From Augochlora pura (lineage: Eukaryota; Arthropoda; Insecta; Hymenoptera; Halictidae), in assembly GCF_028453695.1 (NCBI RefSeq), contig NC_135773.1, positions 8,308,001-8,372,000 of the forward strand: 64,000 bases of DNA, given 5' to 3'. The position numbers were made by a program, and so were the translations under genes. Position 1 is the first letter of the stretch, and each line of letters opens with the position of its first letter. The notes beneath the pieces were generated by a model. It saw only the letters and a program-made list of their open reading frames with translations, ran no database searches and was not told the DNA's origin. Of this stretch, positions 12,522-25,301 are shown one piece after another.

Positions 12522-12546
12522 GAGAGAGAGAGAGAGAGAGAGAGAG
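12522..12546. repeat. (GA)n microsatellite
   Basis: Uninterrupted GA dinucleotides in a CpG-rich stretch of the intron. Confidence 0.95.
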
Positions 12547-14439
12547 GGCGACGGCGTGTGGTTCCCGTTGCCACACGGCGATCATTGTAAAATATTCATA
12601 AATGGCCGGTCTCCGTTGCCGCCGCTGCATCGGCCGCGATTTCATTCGCGATGGAATTCTTTCGTAATGGAAACGCGACACAATTACGTGAGTAGCGTTC
12701 TCCTCGCCCCGACGTTCATTCATTTCTTTTTCTTTTTTTTCTTTATTCAGCGGCGCTCGCGATATCGTCGCTGTATTCCTTCGGATTCGTTTCGCGTACA
12801 AGGTTGCGCATTTCGATTTCGCGTGTGCCTCGAATGCTGAATTCGTTTCGGCGGTCATTAAAGGCGCGAGAGGTTTTCGTGTTTCGCGGAGCACGCGACT
12901 TTTTATGCGATCTTTGCGGCGAATCTATTGAAAACTGTGGCGATCTATTTTTTAGATCGTTTTCGAATTTGTTTTATCGATTGGGCGCTGTTTCTCTTGA
13001 TTTGTTATTCTAGAATTATTCTACGATATGAGAGATTTATGAATATGTTGTATAAGTGTTTTTAGTAAATTGTAGGAGAAGTATTTTTGTTGTAGAATCT
13101 GGGATTATTATTATTAACTAATCGAAGGAATTAATTAAATTTCTTAATTCTCACGAAATAAACCTTACTCTTCTAACAATTTTTAAAAGCAAAAATCTCG
13201 GCCCGCTAATTTCCAGTACACAAACATCAGTAATATATTCAGATTTTTAAAATCCCCCCAAAAAATAAACGACACCCACCACACCATTTCCATTTCCGCC
13301 GAATTTCTATTCAGCGAAAGGGAAGTACCTCGTCCGTCGCTCCACGAAATAATGAATAAAAACACGGAACGGCGCGGGGAGATTGCGAGCGGACTGATTG
13401 AAAAAGCCCCCGGTCGCCGTGTTTCTCAATATAAAAGCGTTATCGTTGCAACTGTATTTTTAATTTCATTCTTGGCGGAGAGCCCCCGGAACGAACCGGC
13501 GATCTCGAATTATCCTCAATAAATTGATCGGCCCCTGTGCTCCGCGCGCGGACTCGAGCAATCCGCGTCGCGCGATATGGAACCGATCTAAATTCAATAA
13601 CGGTAACCCGGGCTGCCGTCTGTCCAATCCGACAGCCCCCCCCCCCATTCCACACCCCTCGAGGTTTTATTTCCTGCGGCGATCAAATTTGTATTTCCGC
13701 TGTTGTTTGTATTACATTGTATACATTTAATTATTTATTATAAGAACGTTAAGAATATTATTAGATTGGTGCATATGAAATGTCGGATGTTTAAGTAAAT
13801 ATATAAAATCTTTTATATATCTTTTTTCAAGAGCGGTTGATTTAATAATAATATTTTAATATAAAACAACAGATTTAATCGACGTATTCAGAACAACATG
13901 ACCGCTAGAGACTGTCACCATCGACCCTATTGGAAAACCTTATATAATCGTGAACATGACGGAGTCGAAGGTGAACACAGAGAGAACAGAAGAGGAAGAA
14001 GAAACTAAAAGGCGCGACGACTAAGCGGAGTGGAATTATCGCGCGTCTTTATTGCTAGATAACATTAAGGATTATCTTCAATATCCAGAGCGACGAAGAG
14101 ATGGCGAGCGAAGAGTAATAGAGCGGAGAGGTAGTAGAGCGGAGAGGATTCGCGATGATAATTCGGCGTCGCGATTCCCGGCGCGTTCCCTCTTGCGCGC
14201 CGTCGAATCCTCGCCGAAAACCGAAAGGGACCTCTTATCCCGCTTGCCGGACACGTCTCCGCCGCTGGTCCGGAGTGTCTGCGCCCGTTCAATCATCGCC
14301 GCCGCAATTGCCCAATTTCCCGGGACACGGGACTTTGGCGACCGGGACGATCGACGCGGCTCATCCTCGGAATGGTCCCGCGACAGTTGTCAGCGGCGCG
14401 GTTTAACGCGTAAAAGCGAAATGTCAGGCCGCTCCAAGG

Positions 14440-14931
14440 CCGGGTGGCTAGACGGAGAGGAAGAGAGAAGGGAGAGAGAAAGAAAGGCAGGATGAGAGAG
14501 AGAGAGGTTGGGCGAGAAAGAGAGACGGGGTGAAAAAGAGAGGTAGGAAGAGAGAGAGAGAGGGAGGGAGCGAAAGAGGGAGGGAGAGAGAAAGAGAGGC
14601 CAAGACGGACGGAAGAGAGAAAGAGAGAAAGGCGAGCCGCTTGCGTTGCAAGACATTACGAACGACGTGGTCTCTCCCTCTCTCTCTCTCTTTTTCTCTA
14701 TCTTTCACTATATCTCTCTCTAGCTCTATCTATCAATCTTTGCCTCTATCTATCTGTATCTATCTCTCTCTTTATCTCTCTATCTATCTATCTATCTAGC
14801 TTTTATTCTCTTTCTCTCTCTATCTATCTAGCTTTTACTCTCTTTCTCTCTCTATCTATCTGTCTAGCTTTTACTCTCTTTCTCTCTCTATCTATCTATT
14901 TATCTATCTTTTTCTCTCCCCCCCTCTTTCG
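14440..14931. repeat. Polypurine tract facing polypyrimidine tract
   Basis: Bases from about 14440 to 14637 are almost all G/A (GAGAGA-type with GGGA interruptions). Bases 14671-14931 are almost all C/T (CTCTCT followed by repeated TCTATCTATCTAGCTTTTA and similar). The two halves are roughly inverted relative to each other, separated by about 30 bp of mixed sequence. Open frames across it are low-complexity. Confidence 0.85.
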
Positions 14932-15261
14932 CGAGCAAACGAGAGGCCGCGCTCCGACTGCATTCCTGCTCGACCACGCCGCGCGATTTCCATGCATTCG
15001 ATCGTCCTGTTATGGACAGCTATCCCAGCGAGCACACCCCGAACACCGCGAGAAGCAGGATTTCGTACTGTCTTCGATTTCTTCTATTGGATTGGTTTGG
15101 CAAGATGCCGCTTTGCTTTGGAAGAAACGATGACTTGTGTGAAGCAACGCGCGACGCAACTTTTGGCAGCTACTTGAGCTCTTCTGTTCAGCTCTTCTGT
15201 CCAGAATGTGATGTACAACCTTTGGTGAAAAGCATTCGATTGCTTTTTAAAGAGTAATAAA

Positions 15262-15465
15262 TTTATTGGAATGCAGTAACTGTTTTAAGATTTAAATTAT
15301 TTGAATTTTTTAAGTCTTGGGAACATTGACTGAAATGCTTTCTCTTTTAATTTTTGTTAACTTTATTGAAATGCAGAGTAACTGTTTTAAGATTGTTGTC
15401 AATTATTTGAATTTTTTAAGTCTTGGGAACATTAACTGAAATGCTTTCTTTTTTAATTTTTGTTA
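15262..15465. repeat. 100-bp tandem duplication
   Basis: TTTATTGGAATGCAGTAACT at 15262 recurs at 15362 with small changes. Each copy carries TTTTAAGTCTTGGGAACATT and TGAAATGCTTTCT. Confidence 0.85.
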
Positions 15466-16769
15466 TTATTTGACGTGACGGAAATGAAAGCCATTTTGCA
15501 GTCATTGAGAAATGTACAAATTGATTGTTTTATTTGTCTGTATAATAAATGAATAATGGGTAAATTATTTGTTTGTTGACCCAAATAAAAAATTCGACCA
15601 AAAATAATTCATCCAGATAATCACTTTAAAAAAACATTTAAAACAACCCTCCAAAACAATTAAAATAATACCCTACAAATTCAAATAATACCCTACTTCG
15701 ATTCAAACGATGCAAACATCAGGAATAATTCTTTAATAAAAGTCGTTCGATTCGAACGACCTACTTGAACCATCGAAGTATGGTCGGCCGTCAGCCGTTC
15801 GTCGTCCAGATGCGTATACGCCCGTGTCGCCGAGTTATGAATCATTCCGTAGACACGCGCAAAGAGAGCTGGGAATTGCAAGTTCGTATCGGCGGACTAA
15901 CAATTAGTTCTTCGTGAATAGGTTTCGCATTGTTTCGCCGTCGATCCGCCGTTCCCCTCGATGATTTTTCTTCCTGGTCGGCCGTTGACGGATTAGAAAC
16001 GCGGATCGCGTTCGGTGAAAGGCATCAATCGTTCCTTTTCGTAATGCCGTTGCGACAGCCGCGCGCGAACATCGGTCGTAAAAAAATACGACTTTCGAGG
16101 TTCCACGGGCTCTCGCGAACACAGTATCTACGTGTCCTTGGTTAGGTGTCGCGAATCGGACACTCGGTGTCATTCGATTCTTGATCATTGTCTTTCTTAA
16201 CCTTACTTTTCCCACGATTCTTTTTTCTACTTGTTTCGAGGAAGATATATTTTCTGACCCCTTCGCGATGAAATTTAAACAATTGCGACAAATTTCTGAA
16301 TTTCAAATTGTTAATTAAATGTTGATATTTTGAGTAATATATTTATTAATATATAGTGATGAGTATTTATTAGAGATCATTATATCTGGTTGCTAATTCT
16401 AGGTTAGTTCATCGATTTATGAAATATATTAGTAGGAACAATATTGCAAAAATATTAACTTCTCTGTATTTCTATTTTTGTTGTCACTAAGCGTAGTAAT
16501 ATTATTAATTTATTGTTGGTGGAATTTTTAATCGATCAAAATTTCTATTGGTGGAATTTTTGTTCGATCGAATTTTCGATTAAATTTCGACGATCCCTAG
16601 GTACAGTTTAATCACCCCTGGTCAAATAAAAGGCGGCGGCGAACGCGTCGTAAGAGCGAACGGTATATTTTTCATTAAAGTGATCGGGCCGGGCGGAAAG
16701 TGATCGTGAAACCTGCTCTAGCGAGAATAAAAGCGGAAATACGGAAAACTCGGCCGGAACTCGCGGGGC

Positions 16770-16788
16770 GGGGGGGGGGGGGGGGGGG
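16770..16788. repeat. Poly-G run (19 bases)
   Basis: An uninterrupted G tract in a GC-rich patch. Length may be unreliable because such runs are error-prone in sequencing. Confidence 0.9.
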
Positions 16789-17034
16789 CGTGTGAGAAAA
16801 CCGTTCGAGTACGTGACCATTTAAACCCCGCGGAGTTTCATAAAACGTTCATTACCGTCCAACCGCCGTCGGTCGAGTTTACGCGACGCCGTGAAAACGG
16901 TTCGACCATAAACTATAGCGAATCCTGGAAAATTGGTTTAACACACCGAAACCAGAGTGATTACCGCCTCCGCTATCAGCGTCGTAAATATTTTAATATG
17001 ATTTTCCTCTTGACTTTTAGGGGGCAACGACGCT

Positions 17035-17940
17035 TATGGCGCGCGTGCTATGGCGACAACATGATAACGGAACACGTGATAATTGTTCATGTGTGATAGG
17101 TAGTTTCGAGAAATTATAGTTAAACTTTTTGTTATACTATAAAATACTAAAACATAAAGCGTCGGTTTTCTAATTGCTATAGTTACGTAAAAATGGTTAT
17201 GTTGAGGTTATGTATGTTATGGCGACGCCATGGTAATGCGAGTCGTGAGAATTGTTCATTATATGTAATAGGTAATATCGTGGAATAATAGTTAAACTTT
17301 TTGTTATACTATAAATTGTTAAGCGTCGGTTTTCTAATTGCTATAGTTACATAAAAATGGTTATGTCAAGATTATGTACGCTATCGTAACGCTATAGTAA
17401 TGCAACACATAATAATTGTTCATCGTACGTAATGGAGAATTGCGAGGAATAATAGCTAAATTCTTTGTTACGCTATATAAGGTATAAAGCGTCGCTTTTT
17501 TAATTGCCATAATTAGATAAAAATAGTTATGTCAAGGTAATACGTTCTATAGTAACGCCATGTTGATTATTCATCATACATAGTGGATAATTTCGAGGAA
17601 TTATAGTTAAATTTTTTGTTACACTATAATATATAATGCGTCGTTTTTTAATCTGCAATAAGTACATAAATATAGTTTTAGTTAAATTGTTAAGCAATTT
17701 TATTAAATTTTATACACTATGTACACCATTCCGTTAAAACGAAGTTTCTGGTGCACGTGCTATAGCAAAGCTGCGCAACTCCTGATACTTGTCCATCATA
17801 TATAAATAGACAACTTGGATAAATTATATTTAAATTCCTCGCTACACTATAAATTACAAAGCATCACTTTCCTCATTGCAATAATTATGTAAACATAGTT
17901 ACAAAATTATTAACCAAGTTTATTAAATTTTATACTGATA
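17035..17940. repeat. Five-unit degenerate tandem array (about 150-220 bp units)
   Basis: AATTGTTCAT or a relative occurs at 17091, 17250, 17414, about 17565 and about 17788. Each is followed by a block like GAATTATAGTTAAACTTTTT, then GTTATACTATAAA, GCGTCGGTTTTCTAATTGC and GTTATGTCAAGGTTATG. Identity falls from left to right. Intronic and non-coding. Confidence 0.8.
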
Positions 17941-18340
17941 ATATAAATATATTTTATACCGACAATCAATTTCAATATTTCTGTAATAATCACAAAACCT
18001 TTATCGATTATAATTACAAGCCACATCATCTAAATTATACATCATTTACCAATGATCATTACACGACACGACACTTTTACGAGCAATTAACGTCACCGCG
18101 GTCATTAAACAAGCAAAGCCTAAATAAACCGACAAAGTCCACAGACTCGTGGACGTTATGGTTGTTTGTCATCTGTTCCTTAATTATGTCGCACGCCGCC
18201 GCGACGATTCGCCCTGTAAATAACCGCGGGGAAATTTTTATAATTATCATTTTGGTCTCTTTTTTTTCGACATTTTCGCGACCGCGACTTCTGACGCTGC
18301 GCGGCGAGTCATTAAAACTTCCGTCTTCTTCTTCTTGCAG

Positions 18341-18406
18341 GGATTCGACACCGTCGAGCGGCTGAACGAGTCCGGCGAGCTGAGGGACATGCTGAAGCCG
18401 TACCAG
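18341..18406 (+). CDS. Grxcr1: GRXCR1-type protein, middle exon (end of glutaredoxin fold)
   Basis: This 66-bp exon encodes GFDTVERLNESGELRDMLKP followed by YQ. It continues directly from QHIG of the previous exon, giving the GG-D-x-x-x-x-L-N-E-S-G-E-L signature that closes the glutaredoxin fold in this family and normally forms the last helix. The acceptor is a long pyrimidine tract ending CTTGCAG, the donor is CAG|GTAATT, and both junctions are in phase 0. Codon third positions are strongly G/C, unlike the surrounding AT-rich intron. Confidence 0.88.
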
Positions 18407-18664
18407 GTAATTAAAAGTTCCACATTAATTTTCCCGCTCTCTAATCAACCGGATTTTCTTCGCCCTGTCACGACCGCGTCGATTAGCGGTTAATCATAAA
18501 TAATTATGACCGCGATAGGTCGACGAACTGTCTCGATCGTATCTCTTCATTACCGTACCGTATATTCGTCATTAACCTCCGTAAATACGTAAAAGGGTTA
18601 TGTTGTACTTGGATTAGTTCCATAGATTGTTTTCGAGGCGTTACTTTATTTTTTTACAATAGAA

Positions 18665-19130
18665 AATAATTAGAAATATCAATAATATAGAATATAAATA
18701 TAATTTATAATATGAACAATAAATATGAATAATATAAAATATGAACACAGAAATATGAACAAACAAAGATATACATATAAATATAAACAGATAATGATAG
18801 GCATATCAATATAAACATAGAAACATAAACAAATAAATATAAACATATAAATATAAATATTGAAATATAATAAACAGATGAAGATAAATATGTAAATATA
18901 AAGAGATAAAGATCGACAAATAAATATAAAAATAGAAATATAAACAAATAAATATAAACATGAAAATATAAATATTGAAGTATAATAAACAGATGAAGAT
19001 AAATATATAAATATAAATAGATAAAGATTGACAAATAAATATACAAATAGAAGTATAAACAAATAAAAATAAACATGGAAATATAAATTATAAAAGTATA
19101 AAGAGATGAAGATTTACCCAGGAATATAAA
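18665..19130. repeat. AT-rich minisatellite (ATAAATATAAACAAATAAAT type)
   Basis: Degenerate 6-30 bp units rich in ATAAATATAAACA and AGATAAAGAT. Two larger blocks near 18840-18930 and 18955-19045 are near copies about 115-120 bp apart. Long reverse-strand frames here translate to I/Y/F/L low-complexity and are not genes. Confidence 0.75.
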
Positions 19131-19429
19131 CATATATAACACAAAAACATCCTCATAAAAGCCCATGAAATCGTTAAACATCGAGAACATGGGAAATTAA
19201 TGCAACGCGAAATAAATTCTCGGATACGCGATGGGTATCGTGTACGGCGGGTAATCACGTCGGAGCAGGCACGGAGCCGTCCATAATCCTTCGATATATA
19301 ATCCTTTGGTTAAGCCCGAGAGGAATCTGCCGCCGTTTCTCAGAAATTCCGCATCGCGCGGCTGTGCGTTCCACGTCCGCGGAATATCTACGCTGCGTAG
19401 AAGAATGGAAACACACCGTTCCCCGTGTG

Positions 19430-19454
19430 TACGTACGTACGTATGTATGTATGT
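19430..19454. repeat. (ACGT)n/(ATGT)n microsatellite
   Basis: ACGTACGTACGT passes into ATGTATGTATGT. Confidence 0.9.
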
Positions 19455-19592
19455 AGTATGGTTGCCTCTCCCGATCCCTATGACTTCACCGGAGTATAAA
19501 GGAACTTGGCCAGCGGTTTTGCCCGTGCAATCGCGCGAACGCAAGGTTGCCCCGATCCTTTCACTTTTATCCGACGATATCTGCCGTCTCGC

Positions 19593-19637
19593 TGCTGTTG
19601 CTGTTTCTGCTGGCTGCTGGTTGCTGCTGCTGCCACC
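19593..19637. repeat. CTG-rich trinucleotide tract
   Basis: Interrupted CTG/TTG/CTG triplets (GCTGCTGTTGCTG and GGTTGCTGCTGCTGCC). They could encode L or Q runs, but no splice context supports an exon. Confidence 0.7.
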
Positions 19638-20463
19638 CTACCTTCCTTTTCCACCGCGATCATAAATTTCGATGTCGTGGCTATTGAGGTTTACCTTGTA
19701 GCGTGTAAAGGTCGTTTACACTGTTTGCTCTACCCACTATCACTTTCCTGATGGGCACCTTCTTCGGTCCTTCGACGGGCCCTAACCGCGACAGGCCGGT
19801 TGCCGCGCCTCGTCGCTACGTCGCTAATTACTCGGACGCGAAATGTTGCAGATGCCTGACGTTGAATTTTTAGATGGGAAGTTATTGAGTTTGGAGTTAA
19901 TTATTTTCAAATTTATTTAGTTAGGCAATATAGATGTAGTGATAGTGTAGATTGAGAGATGATGTAGATATGGAGATAATGTAGATGTAGATTTCGGGGC
20001 CATTTTGGAGTTTATATTGTTTTCTAAAATTAATTAAATATTATAAATATATATACATTGTATATTATATTATCATTATCATATTATTTTATTATATTAT
20101 GTATTATTATAGTATTATATTATATTACATTATATATTATGATATTATGCATTATATATTACCCAATATATATTAATATAGACTTATAATATTTACTTAA
20201 TTTTATCGAACAGTACAAATACTTTAAAACTAATAAAACAAATAGCTCCTTCATTCCGTCACTTCCGCGAAAGCAGACTCGACGTCTATCTTTGACAGAC
20301 TTCCGGTTTCAAAGGTGTCGTATCGTCGAAACGGCATTCGAAGTGTCGGCGGTTCCCGATTCTTATCTGGTTTTCTTAGTCGACAGGTTTCACTCTCCGT
20401 CGCGGAAGTAAAGTTTCTAATTGGCGGACGACGTCGTCTCTTTTGTTCGAGTACCTCCATCAA

Positions 20464-20703
20464 CCCTTTGCGCTCGAAGCCATTCTAGTTCTAAATCTAA
20501 AATAATTTTTTTGTCTTATAGTATTATCATCTTGAGCGACGAAGTGTAATTTATAATACACCAAATTAATTCTCGTGATTCATGTTAACAGTGCCATATT
20601 TATCAATTCTTCTAAAATTAAACATTGTTGCTATAAAAATTATTTTAAAGGTTGAAAGAACAATATTAGTGGTGCCTGAGAGTCACCATCCGAGTGCGAA
20701 GGG
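20464..20703. mobile_element. TTAA-type small transposon, copy 2
   Basis: Left end CCCTTTGCGCTCGAAGCC, right end GTCACCATCCGAGTGCGAAG followed by GG. TTAA follows the right end (20704-20707); the left flank is TCAA. It is 240 bp. The internal blocks AAATCTAAAATAATTTTTT and GGTGCCTGAGAGTCACCA are shared with copies near 1.6, 39.8 and 45.8 kb. Confidence 0.8.
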
Positions 20704-21637
20704 TTAATAAATCGAGCTCTGGTCGCCCGGCACAAGCGTTGGAAGAAACGTAAACAGAAATTCCAGTAATTAAACGTTCCGAACGAGCAACGATCTCCTC
20801 CTCGTCGTCGTCGTAGTCGTCGCAGCAGCACGTGGATAGATAGCCGCGCGGAGAATTCTATAAAGGAAGAAGTACGACGACACGCGACATTTTGCAAAGC
20901 GGTGGTATCGTCGAGCAAAGCACCAAGGTCGGCAACTTTAATCAGCGTTAACGCGCGGCGAGCGGCGTGCCGTCGCGCAACTGCGAACCGCATACCGTTT
21001 CGGTATGACTTTCGAATTACGAGAGGAACGTAGAAGCGAAAATTTCACCGCGAAGCGATCTGGGATATTTACTTTTCATCTTTGCGATATATGCGCAGTG
21101 TAATGTATATTTTCTGCTGGTTGGATGCAGTTTTATATTTCCTTTTTCTCGAGGGGAATTTAATTTTTTACGCTGTTAATTGACGTTTATTCACCTGAAA
21201 GAAAAATTAAGAGGAGAAAAGAGGAGTTAGAAATATTTTGTGCTCTTAGTCTCTGATATATGGCTATTGTTTGTTTAAATTTTGTTTTGTGGAATTGACA
21301 GTGACGTGTGATGCTTTATGCGAATTATATAATCTTGGAATAACCATAACTTGTAATTTATGCTTTATTAATTGAACTTTGTTCGCCCCTAAAAAATTCT
21401 ATACTAAATTGATTCCATCAAATATTCTTTATGACTGTTTTAAACAATTTTTAAAAAGTCATTGCAATGTTTAAAAAATTCACAAGGAACTAGAATGTAA
21501 AAATTCTATTCTAATTTTAATCAGTATCAAATACACGATTGAAACTACCCCTAATTTTTAAAGCAGGTAAACAAATCCTCAAAATAAATCCGGTAAATAA
21601 ATTAAACAAAGAATACAAAAATCGTATGCAATATTAA

Positions 21638-21827
21638 CCCTTTGCCCTTGAAGCTATCATCACTGCAAAACTGAAACAATTTTTTTAATACAACAAATTA
21701 CATTTTATACGTATAAAATTGATTCTTGCGACCAACGCCTTCATTTTAAACAATTCTTATAAATCTAAACTTTGCAAGCGATGTAACCTTGACAAGATAA
21801 TTTTAGTTACCTTTCGAGTGCGAAGGG
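21638..21827. mobile_element. TTAA-type small transposon, copy 3
   Basis: TTAA at 21634-21637 and 21828-21831 flank exactly. Left end CCCTTTGCCCTTGAAGC, right end CTTTCGAGTGCGAAGGG. It is 190 bp and internally more diverged than copies 2 and 4. Confidence 0.8.
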
Positions 21828-22055
21828 TTAACCGACGATTATAAAAGTACCATTCCAGAACGTAACCATTCTTCCGAAAGCCGGCCAATTACGCGAGGGT
21901 TCGACGCGTCGGCTAAAAATGCATAATTAAACGACGCCCACGACGTACATCCTTTCCCCCCCGATTGGCGTGTCTTTACGCAATTCTTGCATAACGTGTA
22001 TCATCGCTATTCTCATCTTTCCACGTAAGGCATGCGCGTAGTCGGCGCAGTGGTG

Positions 22056-22072
22056 GCGCGCGCGCGCGCGCG
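22056..22072. repeat. (GC)n run
   Basis: Alternating GC dinucleotides in a CpG-rich patch, a composition able to adopt Z-DNA. Confidence 0.9.
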
Positions 22073-22599
22073 GTTTATTTCATTAACGCGCCGAATGCCA
22101 AGCGTACACCGTCATCGAAGCGCTCAGGTGAAACTTCTCGGCGTTCGACGATTGTCGTGTCAATACCCAGGCGGATTCCGTTCGGTTTTCCCATCGTCTC
22201 GACGGACCGCTCAACTCTTTCCTTCTCCTTTTTTCTTTTTTTTCTCGCTCCGCGGCAGTTGCGGCCGCTGCTGAACGATCCTCTCCTTAATTTATGCTCG
22301 CGGCGAGACGAGTTGCCGCGAGTTTCTTTTCTCGCGGCGTGATAAATCGGCCCGAGAAGTTTTCGACGCGAGAGCCGGGCAAAGTTTCGTGAACTTCCAC
22401 ACCGAGCCTGTTCGAATGTCACTCGCGCGGGAGGACACGCGCGCGTTTTACACACGCGGCCCGGTGGCTGCGAGAGAAGATAGCATTCTGAATGATCTTT
22501 CGTTGGCTTTGAACCAGTTTCTCTCGCGGTGTACGCGTACGGTCGCGGGATCCGGGTTGCCTGCGCGAGACAGGCGTTGCAGCGACTGTATTTCTTATT

Positions 22600-22835
22600 T
22601 TTCTCTGATTTATGTCATTTATTTGATCAGTTTTATTCTATTTATTTTACCTTATTTTCGTTCGATTTATTTATCATTTTTATTTCAGTCATTTTATTTT
22701 ATTTCTGTTTGATTTATTTACTATTTTTATTTCATTTATTTCATTTTGTTTTCGTTTGATTTATTTATCAGTTTTATTTGGTTTATTTTATTTTATTTGT
22801 ATTCTATTTTACATTTATTTTTTCTTCTTTCATTT
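22600..22835. repeat. Pyrimidine/AT-rich TTTATTT repeat
   Basis: Irregular repeats of TTTATTTCATTT and TCGTTTGATTTATTTATC about 20-60 bp long. Low-complexity, non-coding. Confidence 0.6.
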
Positions 22836-23654
22836 CTAGAATATTTTCATAATGAAACGCATTTGATGTTCTTACCATTTTCAATGTTGAATTAAGTCTA
22901 CTATTCTCTGTCTCTTCGTAAAGCAAAAAAAGGCATTTTTCAGGCGCCTAACAACATTAATTGTACAATAGAATTCCTAAAAATATTAATTGTACAATAC
23001 AATTCCTAAAAATATTAATTGTACAATACAATTTCCATTATTATTTATAACCATTGACCAACGTGAGGACAATTTATAAATACCATTTTCAAGAAATATA
23101 TGTCTCAAATTGATATTGAGTCGTCAGGTTTCAATTCAAAGGGTTAAACCAGAAGGGCGCGGAGCCGTGCTTGAAACAATTATTCACTTCGTCTTGAAGA
23201 TATGATAGGCGAAGTGAAAGTGTCCCCGCCCCGTCGATCCATATTTCGAGACGACGATCCACGGAGCCGAACTGTCTATTCACCTCGTTTCGCCTATTCG
23301 ATTTATATTGCCCTCAGGTATTTCCCGAAGAACGCGGCTGAAAATGAGTAAAAGTGAAAGCAATCGGTGTTGCGCAATCGGCCGCGACGGAGAGGCATTT
23401 CTATACTGTCCGTCGTCTCGGAAGATGGCACTCGAAATTTAACACGTGTCAACGCACTTTCGCGAATACTCAAAGGTCGGCGTAGCTGTCAGTTTGAAGA
23501 TTTAGGTCAATTGCCTCGAGTCTAGCAATGTTTTTATTAATTTATTAATGATGAATTTGGTTGTGGTAAGGTTGATTTAATTATTATAAATTTATATAGG
23601 CAATTAGGAAATATATATATTATAGGCACAATTATGAAATTGTGTATGATGTTG

Positions 23655-23860
23655 CTGTTCATTCTATTTTATTAATGGATAAATAAATAAATAAGTAGAT
23701 AATAAAGAAATGGATAGATAGATAATACTAATATAAAGAGATAATAAATTAATATGCAAATAGATAATACTAATATAATTCTGATATAAAGAAATAGTAA
23801 ATAAATAGATAGATAGATGATAAATAAATAAGTTGACGATAAATAAATAAATGAATATTG
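23655..23860. repeat. AAATAAATAGATAG repeat
   Basis: Tetranucleotide-like AAAT/AGAT array with two longer near-copies containing GATAATACTAATATAA. Confidence 0.65.
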
Positions 23861-24297
23861 TTTCTTTTTACGTGATTTCTAGTTGCGTTTTGGACATTTT
23901 TTATTGAAACGAAATTCCTTTATTTCATTTCGTCTATAATAAATTTATTATATAGTCTACATATTTTTATAAAACTATAATAATCTTATAATACACACAA
24001 GATATTCTTTTTCCATAATTTCTACCACCTATATCTACGAAAATTGTTTTTTTTTTCACGTTCAATGGCTATGCAATTTCTATAGCAATTTTATTCACCA
24101 ATTTCTAATACCAATTTTAAATTGAACAAAGCATTGAAATTTGTTAAAACATTAATCATCAATTCCTTATAAATAAAAACCTTAAATCAGAAATAAATTA
24201 CGCGATGCCTTATTTTTTTAAGAAAAATGTATTAAGACCATTTTTAAAATGTACGATTTAGCTAACATTGATTCGAGATTGTCGCGCGCGTTTTATG

Positions 24298-24317
24298 CCC
24301 CCCCCCCCCCCCCCCCT
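24298..24317. repeat. Poly-C run (20 bases)
   Basis: An uninterrupted C tract at the edge of a CpG-rich patch, so a G-quadruplex-capable strand is present. Length is uncertain for sequencing reasons. Confidence 0.9.
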
Positions 24318-25301
24318 ATACAGCTCCAACCCCGCGAACCGTCGGAAGATCGCAGAAGCTGTATCCGCCGTGATATCTCGCGATCGACCCCGTGTCTCGT
24401 CCCGCGGCCGGCTCTACCCTCTCCGACTCCTGTTACCCGTGTACCGCGCCGCGCCGGTTCAACTGTATCGTGTAGCCATAAGTAACGTTCTACAACTCCG
24501 ATAACTATATTACCGCGATGTTCTGCAATTATACCGCGTCTACCAGCGCTATACCGTCTACCGGCGCTGTTATACCCCGTCTACCGACACGCCGTGTGCC
24601 CTCCAATTAAACGAGACGCTCGATCCGCATAATTTATAAAGTCAAGCGGGATCGGCCCGTCATCGGCGATCCGTCGTATACAATTCGCCGGCGATTATTT
24701 ATTATCGCCGACTACCGGATTACCGCGATGTTTATGCAGATCATCGTTTCCACATAATGATTCATTAGCATCGCGCGTTCGCGTTTCATCGATTGCGAGA
24801 TCGACCTTCGCTCTCGACGTCGAACGTTTTAGGCGTTATAGTCATCGACTCGTGGATATTTTATGCAAATCGATAGTCTTTGTTAGGTATAGGAGTTGCA
24901 GAGAGTTTTGTTTATTCGTTCGATGATTCTATTGAGCTTGGAATAATATTAAATTTTGTTATAGAAAATTATTTGTATAATAGATCATGAAATTTTTATG
25001 AAATATGTTGACGATGTCTAAGAAACGGTTTGTGAATTTTTATCTTTTTTGTTGTAATAACTGACCTAATAAATGACCTACCAAATACGAATATTATTAT
25101 TCGAATTTATTTATCTTCGAGACGAATATAAATAAAGACAATATAGGAAATAGGAATTGTTTAGTCTTACCAAAGTAAATATTAAGAACGAATAAAATTT
25201 CCATGTCCTTTTATCCAAAATATTAAGGATATGGTATATAAATGCTGATCGTATCGAAACAGATGTAAACGATTGAACGACCGACATTTTTCATTTTGCA
25301 G

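Larger units (their letters stand above)
6253..18340 (+). other. GRXCR1-type gene, intron of 12.1 kb
   Basis: The intron is bounded by donor GTACGT at 6253 and acceptor TTCTTCTTCTTGCAG at 18340, and flanking codons join in phase 0. It holds a foldback element 38 bp inside its 5' end, AT-rich minisatellites at 8.1, 9.1 and 10.8-11.3 kb, a 138-bp tandem duplication, a long purine/pyrimidine block near 14.4-14.9 kb and a five-unit tandem array at 17.0-17.9 kb. CpG-rich patches at 9.4-9.8, 10.3-10.8, 12.1-12.9, 13.4-13.7 and 14.1-14.4 kb show no convincing exon. Confidence 0.8.
18407..25301 (+). other. GRXCR1-type gene, last intron of 6.9 kb
   Basis: Donor GTAATT at 18407 and acceptor TTTTTCATTTTGCAG at 25301. 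It contains AT-rich arrays at 18.67-19.13, 20.0-20.2, 22.6-22.85 and 23.65-23.86 kb, two TTAA-type small transposons (20464-20703 and 21638-21827) and CpG-rich patches at 19.2-19.85, 20.25-20.46, 20.7-21.0, 21.9-22.6 and 24.3-24.8 kb. No exon is supportable in these patches. Confidence 0.8.

Noticed and set aside
14052..14495. 147-residue plus-strand frame (R/E/S-rich)
   Set aside because: The frame runs into the GA-rich tract, opposite-strand frames are also open, there is no plausible splice context, and no family was recognised.
18679..19190. Minus-strand frames of 127 and 161 residues resembling membrane proteins
   Set aside because: They are translations of an ATAAATATAAACA repeat (I/Y/F/L only) and are open in two overlapping frames.
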